Shown piece by piece: positions 14,814-22,192 of a stretch of DNA of 64,000 nt. A program made the position numbers and the translations under genes. Location of the stretch: assembly GCA_017524725.1 (NCBI GenBank), contig JAFXUZ010000074.1, positions 47,739 through 111,738 of the forward strand, read 5' to 3'. Below the pieces are notes generated by a model. It searched no databases. It was not told the origin of the DNA and worked only from the letters and a program-made list of their open reading frames with translations. This DNA comes from Clostridia bacterium. GTDB lineage: Bacteria > Bacillota > Clostridia > Christensenellales > Aristaeellaceae. Every line of letters starts with the position of its first letter. Position 1 is the first letter of the stretch.

Positions 14814-15741
14814 AAAAAAATTTACCGCCGCCGTGATCACGGTGAGCGACAAGGGATCCCGGGGGGAGCGGGAGGATACCAGCGGCCCCGCCCTGTGCAA
14901 AATGCTTTTAGAAAACGGCTGGGAGGTGGTATACACCGCCATGGTGCCCGATGACAGGGCGCAGATCGAGCGGGAGCTGATCTCCTGCGCCGACGAAAAA
15001 GCCGTCGCCCTGGTGCTGACCACCGGCGGCACCGGTTTTTCTCCCCGTGACGTGACTCCCGAGGCTACGGCTTCCGTCATTGAAAGGCAGGTTCCGGGCA
15101 TTCCCGAGGCGATGCGCTCAAAGAGCATGCGGATCACTTCCCATGCCTGCCTGTCCAGGGAAACGGCGGGGATCCGCGGCGGAACTCTGATCATCAACCT
15201 GCCCGGAAGCAAAAAGGCATCTACCGAAAATTTCTCGGCAGTGGTGGAGCCGGTGCGCCACGGTGTGGAAATGCTGCGCTCATCAGGCTCCGCTGACTGC
15301 GCGCCGAAGGCGGCCCGCATCCTGGCCGTGTGCATCAGCGAGGTGCGGGGCATACAGAAGCATCCTGTGGACCGGGTGGAAATGAAGGCCGGTCACGGCA
15401 TCTTAGGGGATGCCCACGCAGGCGACTGGCACCGCCAGGTGAGCCTGCTGGGCAGGGAAAGCGTCATGAAGGTGCAGGAGCGCATCGATTTTGATCTGAA
15501 ACCCGGGGATTTCGCCGAAAACGTGCTTACCGAGGGCCTCGTGCTGTACGAGCTGCCCGTAGGCACACGCATCCGCGTGGGCACTGCCCTGTGCGAGGTG
15601 ACCCAGATCGGCAAGGAATGCCACCTGAACTGCGCCATCCGTGAAAAGGCCGGTGACTGCGTGATGCCCCGGGAGGGCATTTTTGCCCGCGTCCTGGAGG
15701 ACGGCGAGGCAAAAGCCGGTGACTGGGTCACGGTGCTGTGA
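14806..15741 (+). CDS. MogA/MoaB-MOSC fusion protein
   Basis: Residues 1-165 form a MogA/MoaB domain (AAVITVSDKGSRGEREDTSG; TTGGTGFSPRDVTPEA), which adenylylates molybdopterin before metal insertion. Residues 170-311 form a MOSC domain (AVCISEVRGIQKHPVD; GILGDAHAGDWHRQVSLL; LNCAIREKAGDCVMPREGIF), a fold used by cofactor sulfurases and carriers. The two-domain layout is known in anaerobes. The fusion suggests that adenylylation and later cofactor sulfuration or carriage are coupled. It is the last gene of the operon; no clear terminator follows. Confidence 0.92.
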   Translation: MSEKKFTAAVITVSDKGSRGEREDTSGPALCKMLLENGWEVVYTAMVPDDRAQIERELISCADEKAVALVLTTGGTGFSPRDVTPEATASVIERQVPGIPEAMRSKSMRITSHACLSRETAGIRGGTLIINLPGSKKASTENFSAVVEPVRHGVEMLRSSGSADCAPKAARILAVCISEVRGIQKHPVDRVEMKAGHGILGDAHAGDWHRQVSLLGRESVMKVQERIDFDLKPGDFAENVLTEGLVLYELPVGTRIRVGTALCEVTQIGKECHLNCAIREKAGDCVMPREGIFARVLEDGEAKAGDWVTVL

Positions 15742-15865
15742 ACGATCCCCGGCCGGCGCAGCCGTCAAAAAGCCCGGGTGTTTGATGTATGGTTTTTTCT
15801 GGGTTCCATGGACCCGCCGGATGAGCCGGGACGCGGCTTAAGGCCATGATGATCAAAGGTCCGGA

Positions 15866-15894
15866 TTGCCATGGCGATGCAACAATGCTATAAT
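15866..15894 (+). promoter_or_regulatory. Promoter of the YitT-family gene
   Basis: TTGCCA (15866-15871), 17 bases, TATAAT (15889-15894), about 65 bases before the ATG at 15959. It starts a new unit after the molybdenum operon. Confidence 0.7.
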
Positions 15895-15958
15895 CATAAA
15901 AAACCTTTCCGTGTGCCGGTCTGCCTGCGGCGGGGAGGTTCTGTTACGGGAGTAAGCC

Positions 15959-16852
15959 ATGACGGAAAAAAAGATGAGCCCCACCCTGCGCGTTATCCTG
16001 GATTACGGGGTGCTGCTGGCAATGGCTGTGCTGATGGCGCTCAACTACCAGATCTTCATCCTGCAGAATTCCTTTGCTCCCTCAGGCATCAACGGCCTGG
16101 CGACGATGATCCAGTACCTGTTTGATTTCAGTGTGGGTTATTTTTCCCTGATCATCAACGTACCGCTGGCCATCATCTGCGCGCTGTTTGTGGACAGGAA
16201 ATTCGCCATCCGGACAATGGTGTTTGTGCTGGCTTTCTCCGGAGTTCTCCTTGTGCTGCAGAACTATGCGGATATGTCGCGCTTCATCTATCATACCGAC
16301 GACGGGCGCTCCACCCTGCTGGCACCGGTGGTCTCAGGCGCCATCAACGGCTTCATCTACGGCATGTGCATCCGCCATGGGGCATCCACCGGCGGTACCG
16401 ATTTCATCGGCGAGTTCGTCCATAAAAGGAGCCCAAGCTACAGCCTGACCCATGTGGTTTTCGCGGCCAACGTGATCATCGCGTCGCTTTCCTATTTTGT
16501 GTATGGATACAACATCGAGCCGGTGGCGCTTTGCATCATCTATTCCCTTCTGACGACCGTGGTTTCTGACCGGTGCCTGCATTCCGGCAAGCAGGCCTGG
16601 CGGGTGGAGATGATCACCTCCCACCCCGATGAGATCACCCATGCGGTCATCGCCGAACTGAAACATTCCACCACCCTTATGAAGGTGGAGGGCGGATATA
16701 CCCACCAGGGCAAGACCATGCTGGTATGCGTCATCAACAAGCACCAGATCGTACAGATGCAGCAGATCCTCAGCCGGTTTCCCGATACCTTTGCCTGCGT
16801 ATCCGTGGTATCGGAGACCGTGGGCAATTTCCGGAAGGTCAGGCGTAAATGA
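15959..16852 (+). CDS. YitT-family membrane protein (DUF161/DUF2179)
   Basis: The 297-residue protein has five or six hydrophobic segments in its first 210 residues, including GINGLATMIQYLFDFSVGY and the conserved RHGASTGGTDFIG loop, then a cytoplasmic DUF2179 domain (VEMITSHPDEITHAVIAEL; ALIKV-like STTLMKVEGGYT). YitT proteins are widespread in Firmicutes and without settled function. No operon link with the molybdenum genes is seen: it has its own promoter. Confidence 0.9.
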   Translation: MTEKKMSPTLRVILDYGVLLAMAVLMALNYQIFILQNSFAPSGINGLATMIQYLFDFSVGYFSLIINVPLAIICALFVDRKFAIRTMVFVLAFSGVLLVLQNYADMSRFIYHTDDGRSTLLAPVVSGAINGFIYGMCIRHGASTGGTDFIGEFVHKRSPSYSLTHVVFAANVIIASLSYFVYGYNIEPVALCIIYSLLTTVVSDRCLHSGKQAWRVEMITSHPDEITHAVIAELKHSTTLMKVEGGYTHQGKTMLVCVINKHQIVQMQQILSRFPDTFACVSVVSETVGNFRKVRRK

Positions 16853-16880
16853 CGGCGGATCGGAATAAAGGAGGCCGCGT

Positions 16881-17480
16881 ATGACCCTTGAAGAAGCCCG
16901 CAGGCAGATCGATGCCCTGGACCTTCGGATCCGGGACCTTTTGATGCGCAGGATGGATATGAGCCGCGCCGTGGCCGAATACAAAAAGCGCACCGGGGAT
17001 ACCGCCGTTTACCGGCCGGAAAGGGAAAGGGAGATCCTGTCGACCCTCGGGCAGGGTGTTCCGGAGGATAGGCGGGACGCCTATCTGGCAGTGGTCCGGA
17101 AGATCCTTCAGGAAAGCCGCGGATACCAGTACAGCTTTTTTTACGACCGGGATCCCGGTGCGGCGGAGGAACTCATCCGGGGGCTCAGGATCCCTGAAAT
17201 ATGCTGCGGGATCCGCCTGAGGCTGAAATGCCCGGACCGTCCCGGAGCTCTGGCCGCTGTCCTTAACGTGATGGCGGACGCCGGATGCGATCTTACGGGG
17301 ATCGTCCCGCTCGGCAGTGACGGCAGCGTGGGATACGCCGGATTTGAAATGACGTTAGTGTGCGATATCAACAAGCCGGAGATCAGAAAAATGATGTACC
17401 GGCTTTCCATGGAGAACCGGGATCTTGAGATCCTGGAGGTCTTTGGCCCGGAAGGCTGCCCAAAGGAGGAAAGGGAATGA
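16881..17480 (+). CDS. Chorismate mutase-ACT fusion protein
   Basis: Residues 1-85 are an AroQ-type chorismate mutase (IDALDLRIRDLLMRRM; VYRPEREREIL matches the catalytic PEREK region). Residues 110-190 are an ACT domain (LKCPDRPGALAAVLNVMADAG). In P-proteins these two flank a prephenate dehydratase domain, which is absent here. The protein probably converts chorismate to prephenate under feedback control by an aromatic amino acid, with the dehydratase encoded elsewhere. GGAGG precedes ATG 16881. Its stop overlaps the next gene's ATG. Confidence 0.88.
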   Translation: MTLEEARRQIDALDLRIRDLLMRRMDMSRAVAEYKKRTGDTAVYRPEREREILSTLGQGVPEDRRDAYLAVVRKILQESRGYQYSFFYDRDPGAAEELIRGLRIPEICCGIRLRLKCPDRPGALAAVLNVMADAGCDLTGIVPLGSDGSVGYAGFEMTLVCDINKPEIRKMMYRLSMENRDLEILEVFGPEGCPKEERE

Positions 17481-18232
17481 GCATGAGGATCGGAGCGCAG
17501 ATGTATACCACCCGGGAGGCCTGCCGGACGCTGGAGGGCTTTGCCCTTACCCTGCGGCGCATTGCCGACATCGGATACCGTTACGTTCAGGTGAGCGGGA
17601 CCTGCCCTTTTGAGGCTGCCTGGCTGCGGGACCGCCTGAAGGAGAACGGCCTTAGGTGCGTCCTGACCCATACCGCAAAGGACAGGCTTACCGGCGATAT
17701 CGAAAACGTGATCCGGGAGCACGACGTGTTCGGCACTAAATATGTGGGCCTGGGCTTCTGGTCCTTCGACCCGGAAAGCAAGATGACCTTTGAAAGCTAT
17801 ATGGAAACATTCCCCGCGGTGGCCAAAGCCCTGAAGGCGGGCGGGAAATACATGATGCACCACAATCACGACGGCGAGCTCCGCCGCTATGGCGGACAGA
17901 CGGTGCTCCAAAGGCTGGCGGAAGCCTTTCCGGCGGATGAAATGGGCTTTACGCTGGATACCTACTGGATCCAGGCAGGGGGCGGGGACAGCGCCCAGTG
18001 GCTGGAAAAGCTGCGGGGAAGGGTGCCGTGCATCCACCTGAAGGACTTTGCCTACGGCCGCCGGATGGCGGTGCTGGGCGAAGGCAATATCAACTTTGAC
18101 AGGGTGTTTGAAAAGGCGGAGGAAGCCGGTACCGAATATATGCTTGTGGAGCAGGACGACTGCGGCGGGGAGGACCCCATCGAATGCCTGACAAGGAGCT
18201 TCCGTTACCTTAAAGCCCGGGGATTTGAATAA
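17477..18232 (+). CDS. Sugar phosphate isomerase/epimerase (xylose isomerase-like TIM barrel)
   Basis: A 251-residue AP-endonuclease-2-type TIM barrel. Metal and substrate positions visible include KYMMHHNHDGEL (about 130-141), GFTLDTYWIQAG (about 157-168), CIHLKDFAYG and a final E in YMLVEQDD, the usual E/H/D/E pattern of inosose dehydratase or tagatose epimerase relatives. The substrate is unknown. It overlaps the chorismate mutase gene by four bases (ATGA), so the pair is co-translated. The tie between aromatic synthesis and a sugar isomerase is unexplained. A terminator follows. Confidence 0.87.
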   Translation: MSMRIGAQMYTTREACRTLEGFALTLRRIADIGYRYVQVSGTCPFEAAWLRDRLKENGLRCVLTHTAKDRLTGDIENVIREHDVFGTKYVGLGFWSFDPESKMTFESYMETFPAVAKALKAGGKYMMHHNHDGELRRYGGQTVLQRLAEAFPADEMGFTLDTYWIQAGGGDSAQWLEKLRGRVPCIHLKDFAYGRRMAVLGEGNINFDRVFEKAEEAGTEYMLVEQDDCGGEDPIECLTRSFRYLKARGFE

Positions 18233-18272
18233 CGGACACGGCGGGAAGTAGGGCTGCTCCCTTTCCCGTACT

Positions 18273-18294
18273 GCCGGCGAAGGCCGGCTTTTTT
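18273..18294 (+). terminator. Terminator after the epimerase gene
   Basis: GCCGGC (18273-18278), loop GAAG, GCCGGC (18283-18288), then six T residues. Confidence 0.85.
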
Positions 18295-18442
18295 ATGCCC
18301 GCGCAGAAGGGTATGAAGCATATTTGCGGCCCAAGGATCAAAAAAACCGGCCGGGAGGCATGGGACGGATGGCCAAGACTGCCCCATATGTGGTCAATTG
18401 ATGCGATAGATAACCATAAAACGTTAAAATTGACAAAATTCG

Positions 18443-18479
18443 ACCGGCATTATTATGGGGTTATTGACAAAATGCCGGT
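18443..18479. promoter_or_regulatory. Inverted repeat around the sugar-ABC promoter, candidate operator
   Basis: ACCGGCATT (18443-18451) and AATGCCGGT (18471-18479) are perfect 9-bp inverted arms flanking the -35 box. A second TTGACAAAAT copy at 18430-18439 duplicates the -35 region 34 bases upstream. A repressor or activator bound here would control the uptake operon; no regulator gene is adjacent. Confidence 0.6.
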
Positions 18480-18492
18480 TATATGTTATAGT
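18464..18492 (+). promoter_or_regulatory. Promoter of the sugar ABC/GH2 operon
   Basis: TTGACA (18464-18469), 17 bases, TATAGT (18487-18492). It is close to consensus and predicts a leader of about 90 bases. Confidence 0.85.
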
Positions 18493-18589
18493 ATCTATAC
18501 AAAATTGGTTACATCCCCGGAACATACTGATTTGGCTCTGTATCCGTCAGGTACGGATAATATTTTCGGTCGGAAAGGATGTGTTGACT

Positions 18590-19543
18590 GTGCAAAAGAC
18601 ATACTCTGCGCAGCAGCAGAAAAGAGGAGGCAGCAACATCGGCAGGATGCTGTGGCAGAACAAAACGCTGATCCTGATGTGCCTCCCGGCCATTGTATTC
18701 TTCTTTGTGTTTTCGTATCTCCCGATGCCGGGCGCGTACATCGCCTTTACCAACTTCAAGTACAACCTCGGTATTTACGCCAGCCCCTTTGTGGGCCTGA
18801 AGAACTTTGAATTCCTTTTTCGCTCCGGCCAGCTGACGCTCCTGTTGCGCAATACGGTCCTATACAACCTGGCTTTCATCATCCTGGGCAACGTGGTGCA
18901 GCTGTTCTTCGCCATCACGCTCAACGAGGTATCCAACAAGGGATACAAGAAGATCGCCCAGAGCATCATGTTCCTGCCTTATTTCATTTCGGACGTGCTG
19001 GTATCGCTGCTGGTCTACAACCTGCTCAACTACGATTACGGCTTCATCTCCCACCTGGTAAGGTCCATGGGCGGGGAGATGCCCAAGGTATACCAGAACG
19101 CTTCGGCATGGCCCTTCATTATCGTGCTGGTGAACCTGTGGAAATCCACCGGATACGGCACGGTGGTCTACTTTGCGGCCATCACCGGCATGGATTCCTC
19201 CATGATGGAGGCAGCCCAGATCGACGGCGCCAGCGCCTGGCAGCGGATCCGCTACATCACCCTGCCCACCCTGAAGCCCACGGTCATCATCCTGTTCCTT
19301 TTTGCCATCGGCGGCATCCTGAAGGGCAACTTCGGCCTGTTCTACAACCTGGTCGGAAACAACTCCATGCTGTTCAAGACCACAGACATCATTGAGACCT
19401 ATGTATACCGTTCCATGATGAACAGCTTCAATTTCTCCCAGTCCAGCGCGGTTGGCCTCTTCCAGAGCGTGGTCGGTTTCTTCATCGTCCTGGGCGCCAA
19501 TGCTTTTGTCAAGCATCTGGACCCGGATTACGCGCTGTTTTGA
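18590..19543 (+). CDS. Carbohydrate ABC transporter permease (LplB-like)
   Basis: A membrane protein with six hydrophobic segments and the permease loop EAAQIDGASAWQRIRYITLP (EAA motif) that docks on the ATPase. It is LplB-like, from a family that pairs with YtcP-like permeases and LipO-like binding proteins. The start is uncertain: there is no ATG near the GGAAAGG site at 18572, and GTG 18590 (spacing about 10), TTG 18584 and GTG 18581 are all possible; 18590 gives 317 residues. The operon has no ATPase, so it probably borrows the MsmX-type ATPase at 37734. Confidence 0.88.
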   Translation: MQKTYSAQQQKRGGSNIGRMLWQNKTLILMCLPAIVFFFVFSYLPMPGAYIAFTNFKYNLGIYASPFVGLKNFEFLFRSGQLTLLLRNTVLYNLAFIILGNVVQLFFAITLNEVSNKGYKKIAQSIMFLPYFISDVLVSLLVYNLLNYDYGFISHLVRSMGGEMPKVYQNASAWPFIIVLVNLWKSTGYGTVVYFAAITGMDSSMMEAAQIDGASAWQRIRYITLPTLKPTVIILFLFAIGGILKGNFGLFYNLVGNNSMLFKTTDIIETYVYRSMMNSFNFSQSSAVGLFQSVVGFFIVLGANAFVKHLDPDYALF

Positions 19544-19566
19544 TGGCGGGAAAGGGAGTGTGAACC

Positions 19567-20493
19567 ATGTCCGATCTGTCTCCGAAGATCCAGATGCATG
19601 CAACCCATATCAAAAAGGACCCCAGTGCGGTGGTCATCAACGTGATCACATATGTCCTGGTGACGGCGTTCTGCATCGTATGCATCCTTCCCTTCTGGAT
19701 GATCATCGCGTCCTCGTTCTCCTCTGAGGAAGCCATCCGCCGTTCGGGATTTACCCTGTGGCCGTCGGTCGTTTCCACCTATTCCTATGAGCTCCTCTTC
19801 CGTTCGCCGGACCAGATGATCGGCGCGTATATCGTGACCATCGCTTTGGCGGGCATCGGGACCATGGTGGGCCTGTTCCTGATCTCGATGACGGGGTATG
19901 CCCTTCAGCGCAGGGATTTCCCCCTGCGAAACGGCATCATGTTCTATATCTACTTTACATCCCTGTTTTCCGCCGGCCTGGTGCCTTTTTACCTGCTGAT
20001 GGTGCAGACGCTGAACCTGCGTGACAGCTATTTTGCCATTCTCCTGCCCCTTCTGATGAGCCCGTGGCTGATCGTTTTGATGAAGAATTTCGTCAAGGCC
20101 ATTCCCCACGAGATCACCGAATCGGGCAAGATCGACGGCGCGGGCGATTTCAGGATCTTCTATGCCCTGATCCTGCCCAACCTGAAGCCCGCCCTGGCGA
20201 CCATCGGCCTTTTCCTGGCGCTGAGCTACTGGAACGAGTGGTACTATTCGTCCCTGTTCCTGACCACCAAAGTGGAATACCGTCCGCTGCAGTACCACCT
20301 GTACAACGTCATCAATAAAGTGGCGAGCCTCAAGAATTCGGTGGCCGGCTCCAACGTGGTCATCACGGACCTCCCCGGCGAGACCCTCAAGATGGCGACC
20401 GCCGTGGTGGCCACCGGCCCCATCATCCTTCTGTATCCCTTTGTGCAGAAGTACTTTGTGGCCGGCCTGACGGTAGGCGCGGTCAAGGGATGA
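19567..20493 (+). CDS. Carbohydrate ABC transporter permease (YtcP-like)
   Basis: The 308-residue protein has six membrane segments and the EAA loop ITESGKIDGAGDFRIFYALI (about 180-199). It is the partner of the upstream permease, 23 bases away. The C-terminal region (KYFVAGLTVGAVKG) is characteristic of the YtcP/MalG-like group. Substrate is not readable, but the GH2 gene at the end of the operon suggests a beta-linked oligosaccharide. Confidence 0.92.
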   Translation: MSDLSPKIQMHATHIKKDPSAVVINVITYVLVTAFCIVCILPFWMIIASSFSSEEAIRRSGFTLWPSVVSTYSYELLFRSPDQMIGAYIVTIALAGIGTMVGLFLISMTGYALQRRDFPLRNGIMFYIYFTSLFSAGLVPFYLLMVQTLNLRDSYFAILLPLLMSPWLIVLMKNFVKAIPHEITESGKIDGAGDFRIFYALILPNLKPALATIGLFLALSYWNEWYYSSLFLTTKVEYRPLQYHLYNVINKVASLKNSVAGSNVVITDLPGETLKMATAVVATGPIILLYPFVQKYFVAGLTVGAVKG

Positions 20494-20579
20494 TCTCCGG
20501 CGCAATATGATGCAGTCGATCCCGGTCCAAAGCGGCTGAAAGCCGCTGAAAATAAGACAATAAAGGAGGACCCCATCTC

Positions 20580-22103
20580 ATGAAGAAACTGCTTGCAGTC
20601 CTGTGCGCGATGGTCATGGTCATGGGCCTGATGCCCGTGGTCCTGGCCGAACCCGACACCTCCGAACACGTCAAGATCGTCTACCTGGTCACAGGCGATA
20701 AGCCCACCAACAGGACCTACGAAGTCCTGGACAAGATCAACGCTCTCCTGACCGAAAAGATCAACGCCGAACTGGAGTTCCGCTGGATCGAGTGGACCGA
20801 CTGGCAGACCCAGTACAACCTGGCGCTGGCCACCCAGAGCGGCGACATCGACCTGATCGGCACCGCCACCGACTGGCTGGACGCGTGGCCCAACACCCAG
20901 AAGGGCGCGTTCCTGCCCCTGAGCGAGGAAATGCTTAAGACCTACGCCCCCAAGACGTGGGAGAGCGTTTCCCAGGCCCATTGGGACCTGTGCAAGTATG
21001 ACGGGCAGATCTACCTGATCCCCGAAGACAACTATGCGCAGTGGACCAACCACGGCTTCATGTACCGCGGCGACTGGGCGAAGGAAGCCGGCCTGGAAAA
21101 CGGCGTGCATTCCTGGGCGGACCTGGGTGTGTACTTCCAGTATGTGAAGGACAACAAGGAAGGCGTGATCCCGTGGGACGCCAACGGCAACGGCTCTTCC
21201 TACAGCCCCCAGATGGCCGGTGGCTGGCAGACCTCCCACACCGGCAACATCGCCATTGAAGGCTTCCCGGTCGCCATCTTCTACGGCGTCAGCAAGGATG
21301 ATCCCTACACGCTGAGCCGCTACTACCTGGAAGGCGACGAGCTGGTTGAATTCGCCAGGACCATGAAAGCCTGGGCCGACGCGGGCTACTGGCGTGCCGA
21401 CGTGCTGAACTACACCGGTGACGTGGTCGCCGAAATGGAAGAAGGCGCCACCGCCGCCCATCAGCATCACACCCAGACCTGGACCGGCGAGCGTACCACC
21501 ATGGAAAGGAAGCAGCCCGGCTCCGACCTCGGCTTCTTCTACTTCGGTGAAGAGCAGAAAAACCTGATCTCCCTGAACATCACCCACGGCGCCATGGCTG
21601 TTGCCGCCCAGAGCAAGAATCCGGAGCGCGCCCTGATGGTCTATGACCTGATGCGCAACGATCCCGAGATCTACCGCCTGATGCAGTACGGCTTCGAGGG
21701 CGATATGTACACCGTGGACGAGAACGGCCTGTTCTCCCGTCCCGAAGGCTTCAACGATTCCACCGACGGTGTCAGCTTCAACTTCTGGTGGGGCCGCAAC
21801 GACGGCCTGGAGTACAGGAACGCCCAGCTCGACTGGGATGCCATCCTGGCCCTGTATGCCCGGTACGACGAGGTCAAGATCGACTATCCCTACGGCCAGT
21901 ACATCTATGACAACTCCATGGTCGGCCCGCTGATGGACAACCTGTCCAACGTGTACAACACCTATATGCCCCGCATCGTCTTCGGCATGAATGACGATCC
22001 CGACGCCCTGGTCGCGGAATTCCGCCAGGCGCTGCAGGACGCGGGCATCGAAATGGTGATGGAAGAAGTCCAGGGCCAGCTGGATGCCGTGTACCGCAAG
22101 TAA
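20580..22103 (+). CDS. Extracellular carbohydrate-binding protein (LipO-like)
   Basis: The 507-residue protein has an N-terminal signal peptide (MKKLLAVLCAMVMVMGLMPV, cleavage after VLAE or VLA) and a family 1 solute-binding fold. AAAGGAGG precedes the ATG. Aromatic residues are abundant (DTWESVSQAHWDLC, NYAQWTNHGFMYRGDW), as expected for sugar stacking. There is no lipobox Cys, so the mature protein would be free rather than lipid-anchored, an oddity shared with the other binding proteins here. A terminator separates it from the GH2 gene. Confidence 0.9.
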   Translation: MKKLLAVLCAMVMVMGLMPVVLAEPDTSEHVKIVYLVTGDKPTNRTYEVLDKINALLTEKINAELEFRWIEWTDWQTQYNLALATQSGDIDLIGTATDWLDAWPNTQKGAFLPLSEEMLKTYAPKTWESVSQAHWDLCKYDGQIYLIPEDNYAQWTNHGFMYRGDWAKEAGLENGVHSWADLGVYFQYVKDNKEGVIPWDANGNGSSYSPQMAGGWQTSHTGNIAIEGFPVAIFYGVSKDDPYTLSRYYLEGDELVEFARTMKAWADAGYWRADVLNYTGDVVAEMEEGATAAHQHHTQTWTGERTTMERKQPGSDLGFFYFGEEQKNLISLNITHGAMAVAAQSKNPERALMVYDLMRNDPEIYRLMQYGFEGDMYTVDENGLFSRPEGFNDSTDGVSFNFWWGRNDGLEYRNAQLDWDAILALYARYDEVKIDYPYGQYIYDNSMVGPLMDNLSNVYNTYMPRIVFGMNDDPDALVAEFRQALQDAGIEMVMEEVQGQLDAVYRK

Positions 22104-22118
22104 TATTTCCGTGATACC

Positions 22119-22152
22119 GGGGGGATGCCCAAATGGGGTATCCCCCCTTTTT
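22119..22152 (+). terminator. Terminator between binding protein and GH2 genes
   Basis: GGGGGGAT (22119-22126) and ATCCCCCC (22140-22147) pair around GCCCAAATGGGGT and are followed by TTTTT. Partial readthrough would give less GH2 than binding protein. Confidence 0.8.
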
Positions 22153-22192
22153 AAAACAGATCCGGCAAAAGGACGCCAAAGGGGAGAGACAT

